Assembly: GCF_024207115.1 (NCBI RefSeq)
Contig: NZ_CP100128.1
Location: 2,356,001-2,420,000, forward strand
DNA: 64,000 bases
Reading direction: 5' to 3'
Source of the DNA: Chromobacterium sp. IIBBL 290-4
GTDB lineage: Bacteria > Pseudomonadota > Gammaproteobacteria > Burkholderiales > Chromobacteriaceae
Below, in pieces: positions 61,623 through 64,000 of the stretch. How positions within the stretch are numbered: position 1 is the first letter of the stretch; every line of letters starts with the position of its first letter. The position numbers and the translations under genes are program-made. Under the pieces are notes generated by a model, which saw only the letters and a program-made list of their open reading frames with translations, was not told where the DNA came from and ran no database searches.

Positions 61623-62474
61623 ATGATGGTTTTAGCGCCGCTGGCGGTCGTCTGCGTCGTGCTGCTTTTGCTGTGGCTAGGTTGGCGGTATTTCCTTGGC
61701 GGAGCCCAGCTCCGAGTAGAGCAGTCATCGATTGCGACCCCCTTGAACATGATTACCGAACCCGTAGAAATGCCGCGGGAGGGGAGGGCTATTTCTCGCG
61801 TTTTGACCGAGAAAATAGCGCGCGCCATGGCCTGGGTCGCTCGGTCGTGGCTTTGGCTGCTGCCGCTGTTGTCGCTGGCATTGGTCAGCGTAGTTGTTGC
61901 AATTACGCTGCACTTTGCCGATCGCCACAAGAACCAGCAATTTCGTGCCAACGAGCTGGCGCATGGCGAGCAGATCCGGCAGACGCTGCAGGAAGAAAAA
62001 CTGGTGCCGCCGCCGCCGCTGCCGCCGGAAGCCTTTGTCGACGCTGTAGCGCAAATGCCGCAATTGGCGCTGGATAAGGCGGACCGGGACTGGAACAAGA
62101 TGGACCCCGCGTTTGTGCAGGATGTGCTGCGGGTGATGGCGCGGATGAAGGCGCGAGGCTTCCCGATGGTGCTGCTGGAGGGTTATCGCAGCGCCGAAAG
62201 ACAAAACCGCTTGGCGGGCGGCTCCGCCAAGGTGACGCAGGCCAAGGGCGGCGAGAGCAAGCATCAGTACGGATTGGCGGCCGATTTGGCGCCGGTCCGC
62301 AATGGCAAGGTGGTGATTTCGGAACGCGATCCCTGGGCGATGCAAGCCTACAACGCGCTGGGCGAAGAAGCCCAGGCGCAAGGCTTGGGCTGGGGCGGGG
62401 TCTGGAGTTTCCGCGATTACGGACATATCGAGCGAGCCGGCTCGCTGCGCGCGCTGCTGGCGCGGCGCGCGTAG
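61623..62474 (+). CDS. T6SS-associated M15 peptidase, TagX-like
   Basis: Predicted membrane-bound peptidoglycan peptidase of the M15 family, comparable to TagX, which opens the cell wall for T6SS assembly. 283 residues: two N-terminal membrane segments (about 4-24 and 72-97), a periplasmic linker with a proline run (PPPPLPPE), then the catalytic domain. Zinc ligands are seen as His214 and Asp221 in SKHQYGLAADLAP and His268 in DYGHIE; LLEGYRSAERQ is the usual M15 opening motif. No obvious ribosome site precedes ATG 61623, and an in-frame stop lies about 50 bp upstream. 39 bp before tssM. Confidence 0.85.
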   Translation: MMVLAPLAVVCVVLLLLWLGWRYFLGGAQLRVEQSSIATPLNMITEPVEMPREGRAISRVLTEKIARAMAWVARSWLWLLPLLSLALVSVVVAITLHFADRHKNQQFRANELAHGEQIRQTLQEEKLVPPPPLPPEAFVDAVAQMPQLALDKADRDWNKMDPAFVQDVLRVMARMKARGFPMVLLEGYRSAERQNRLAGGSAKVTQAKGGESKHQYGLAADLAPVRNGKVVISERDPWAMQAYNALGEEAQAQGLGWGGVWSFRDYGHIERAGSLRALLARRA

Positions 62475-62513
62475 AAATGAAACGTCATTTAATTCACGGG
62501 GAAGGGTGATTTG

Positions 62514-64000
62514 GTGTCTAACAAGGGGTGGTTGCGCAATGCCAAAATTGCGTCGGCGATTGGGTTTCTGATCCTGATCGCGCTGATCTGGTGGGTGGGC
62601 CCCTGGCTGGGCTTGCAGTCGCTGGAGTCCCGGCTGGGCTGGATCGTCGCGGTGATGGTGGTCTGGGTGCTGGCTTTGCTGGTAGGCCAGGCGCTGACCC
62701 GGCGGGCCGGCGGCCTGCTGGAAGGCATGCTGCGCCGTCAGGCTGACGACGCGGTGATCAACGCCAGCGCCGACAAGCGCGCGGAAGTGACGCTGCTGCG
62801 CCAGCGTCTGCTGGGCGCGATCGATACGCTGAAAAAGTCCAATATCGGCAGCGCCCGCGGCAGCGCGGCGCTGTACGAACTGCCGTGGTACATGATCATC
62901 GGCCACCCGGCGGCGGGCAAGAGCTCGGCCATTCTGCAGTCGGGCCTCAGCTTTCCGTTCAGCGACAAGAGCGGCATCCAGGGCATAGGCGGCACCCGCA
63001 ACTGCGACTGGTTCTTCTCCACCGAAGGCGTGCTGCTGGATACCGCCGGCCGCTACGCCACCGAGAGCGAGGACCGCGGCGAATGGCTGGCCTTCCTCAA
63101 GCTGCTGAAACGCTACCGCGCCAAGGCGCCGGTCAACGGCATCCTGGTGGCCATCAGCCTGCCGGAGCTGGCGCAGCACAATAGCGAAGGTTTCGTGCTG
63201 TATGCGCGCCAGGTGCGCGAGCGCATCCATGAGGTCTGCAACACCTTTGGCCTAATGGTGCCGATCTATCTGGTCTTCACCAAGCTGGACCTGCTGGGCG
63301 GTTTCGCGCCCTTCTTCGCCGATGCCGATGAAGAGGCGCGCGCCCGCGTCTGGGGCGCGACGCTGTCGGCCGACCAAGGCACCGGCTTCGATGCCGCCGC
63401 CGTGGCGGGCAAGCAATTCGAACAGCTGTACCGCGGCCTGGTGCAGATGGGCGAAGAGAAACTGGTTGGCGCGCGCGGCGATGGCGTGAAGTCCGCCCAC
63501 TTCGCCTTCCCCATCGAGTTCCATGGCTTGCAAGAAGCCGTGGTCAAGTTCGTCCGCCTGCTGTTCGAAGACGATCCTTACCATTCCCGCCCCTTGCTGC
63601 GTGGTTTCTATTTCACCAGCGCTCTGCAGGAAGGCGTGCCGCGCATCGTGACCGCCGGCCGCGTGCAGGGACAGTTCGACCTGTCCTCCTCCAACGCGGA
63701 CAAGCAGCAAGCGCCGGCATCGTACAGCTACTTCCTGCGCGGCCTGTTCCGCGAGGTGCTGTTCCCCGACCAGCACCTGATCTTCCAGCAAACGCGCCCC
63801 AGCGGCAGCCGCTGGCGTTTGATCGGCATGGCGGCGGGCGTGCTGTCGCTGGCCGCGGTGGCGGGCTTGTGGACCTGGTCCTATATCGGCAACCAGCAGA
63901 TGGTGGCCCAAGTGGCGGCCGAGCGCGCGCAAGCGAACAAGCTGGCGGCGTCCGGCCAACTGTATGACCGCTTGAACAGCCTGCTGATCCTGCAGCGCCG
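62514..64000 (+). CDS. tssM: T6SS membrane-complex protein TssM (IcmF), partial
   Basis: Large inner-membrane protein that spans to the periplasm and joins TssJ and TssL. The frame is open from about 62511 to the window end (about 495 codons of an expected 1100-1300). Start GTG 62514 (or TTG 62511) follows GAAGGGTG. Two N-terminal membrane helices (about 13-33 and 45-62), a cytoplasmic NTPase-like domain with Walker A GHPAAGKS at about 132-139, LLDTAGRY, and YLVFTKLDLLGGFAPFF, then a third helix (GMAAGVLSLAAVAGLWTWSY) near 450. No stop or frameshift is seen in the visible part. Confidence 0.95.
   Translation, partial: MSNKGWLRNAKIASAIGFLILIALIWWVGPWLGLQSLESRLGWIVAVMVVWVLALLVGQALTRRAGGLLEGMLRRQADDAVINASADKRAEVTLLRQRLLGAIDTLKKSNIGSARGSAALYELPWYMIIGHPAAGKSSAILQSGLSFPFSDKSGIQGIGGTRNCDWFFSTEGVLLDTAGRYATESEDRGEWLAFLKLLKRYRAKAPVNGILVAISLPELAQHNSEGFVLYARQVRERIHEVCNTFGLMVPIYLVFTKLDLLGGFAPFFADADEEARARVWGATLSADQGTGFDAAAVAGKQFEQLYRGLVQMGEEKLVGARGDGVKSAHFAFPIEFHGLQEAVVKFVRLLFEDDPYHSRPLLRGFYFTSALQEGVPRIVTAGRVQGQFDLSSSNADKQQAPASYSYFLRGLFREVLFPDQHLIFQQTRPSGSRWRLIGMAAGVLSLAAVAGLWTWSYIGNQQMVAQVAAERAQANKLAASGQLYDRLNSLLILQR

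Overview
The window looks like a chromosomal segment of a betaproteobacterium of the Neisseriales, most likely Chromobacterium or a close relative. This is inferred from GC-rich housekeeping genes, the petABC-sspA-sspB order, a cyo quinol oxidase operon, an Ntr-type glnK-amtB operon and a type VI secretion (T6SS) locus. No species assignment can be proved from the sequence alone.

Layout. 1-5951: gltBD (glutamate synthase). 5952-24036: a surface-polysaccharide (O-antigen) region into which groESL is embedded. It has a GT2 glycosyltransferase and a WecA/MraY-type initiating transferase on the + strand, then groES-groEL behind a CIRCE operator, then a long minus-strand run: rfbBDA (copy 2), wzm, wzt, a very large methyltransferase/coiled-coil/double-glycosyltransferase fusion, a sugar-nucleotide epimerase, rfbBDA (copy 1) and rfbC. 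The two rfbBDA copies form a 2,853-bp direct repeat, apparently identical. 24088-29657: nif3-like gene, petABC (cytochrome bc1), a periplasmic binding protein, sspA, sspB. 29774-30804: an IS1595-like element inserted in the amtB terminator. 30869-36751: amtB/glnK, ubiK, a GNAT gene, comM, a SPOR protein and dsbA. 36906-36982: initiator tRNA. 37202-45614: membrane acyltransferase, cyoABCDE, dipeptide-type binding protein. 45821-64000: a T6SS locus with an accessory toxin-immunity array (vgrG, a two-gene AHH nuclease effector, tandem immunity genes, a 5'-truncated rhs with an intact toxin/immunity end, rhs and immunity remnants, an ankyrin protein), then tssE, tssL, tssK and tssJ on the minus strand and, divergently, an M15 peptidase (TagX-like) and tssM, which runs off the end.

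How the genes work together. WecA-like priming, dTDP-L-rhamnose synthesis (RmlABCD), glycosyl transfer and Wzm/Wzt export form an ABC-transporter-dependent O-antigen pathway. The fusion protein next to Wzt has the parts expected of a chain-terminating, chain-length-measuring enzyme, and Wzt carries an extra C-terminal domain that could recognise such an end cap. The T6SS structural genes are next to vgrG and its cargo; the AT-rich, repetitive and partly broken genes downstream read as successive gain and loss of toxin-immunity cassettes. Housekeeping parts show clear regulation: CIRCE plus a dual sigma-32/sigma-70 promoter at groES, and a sigma-54 promoter with an NtrC site at glnK-amtB.

Limits: all family calls were made by eye from translated sequence and motifs; no database search was run.
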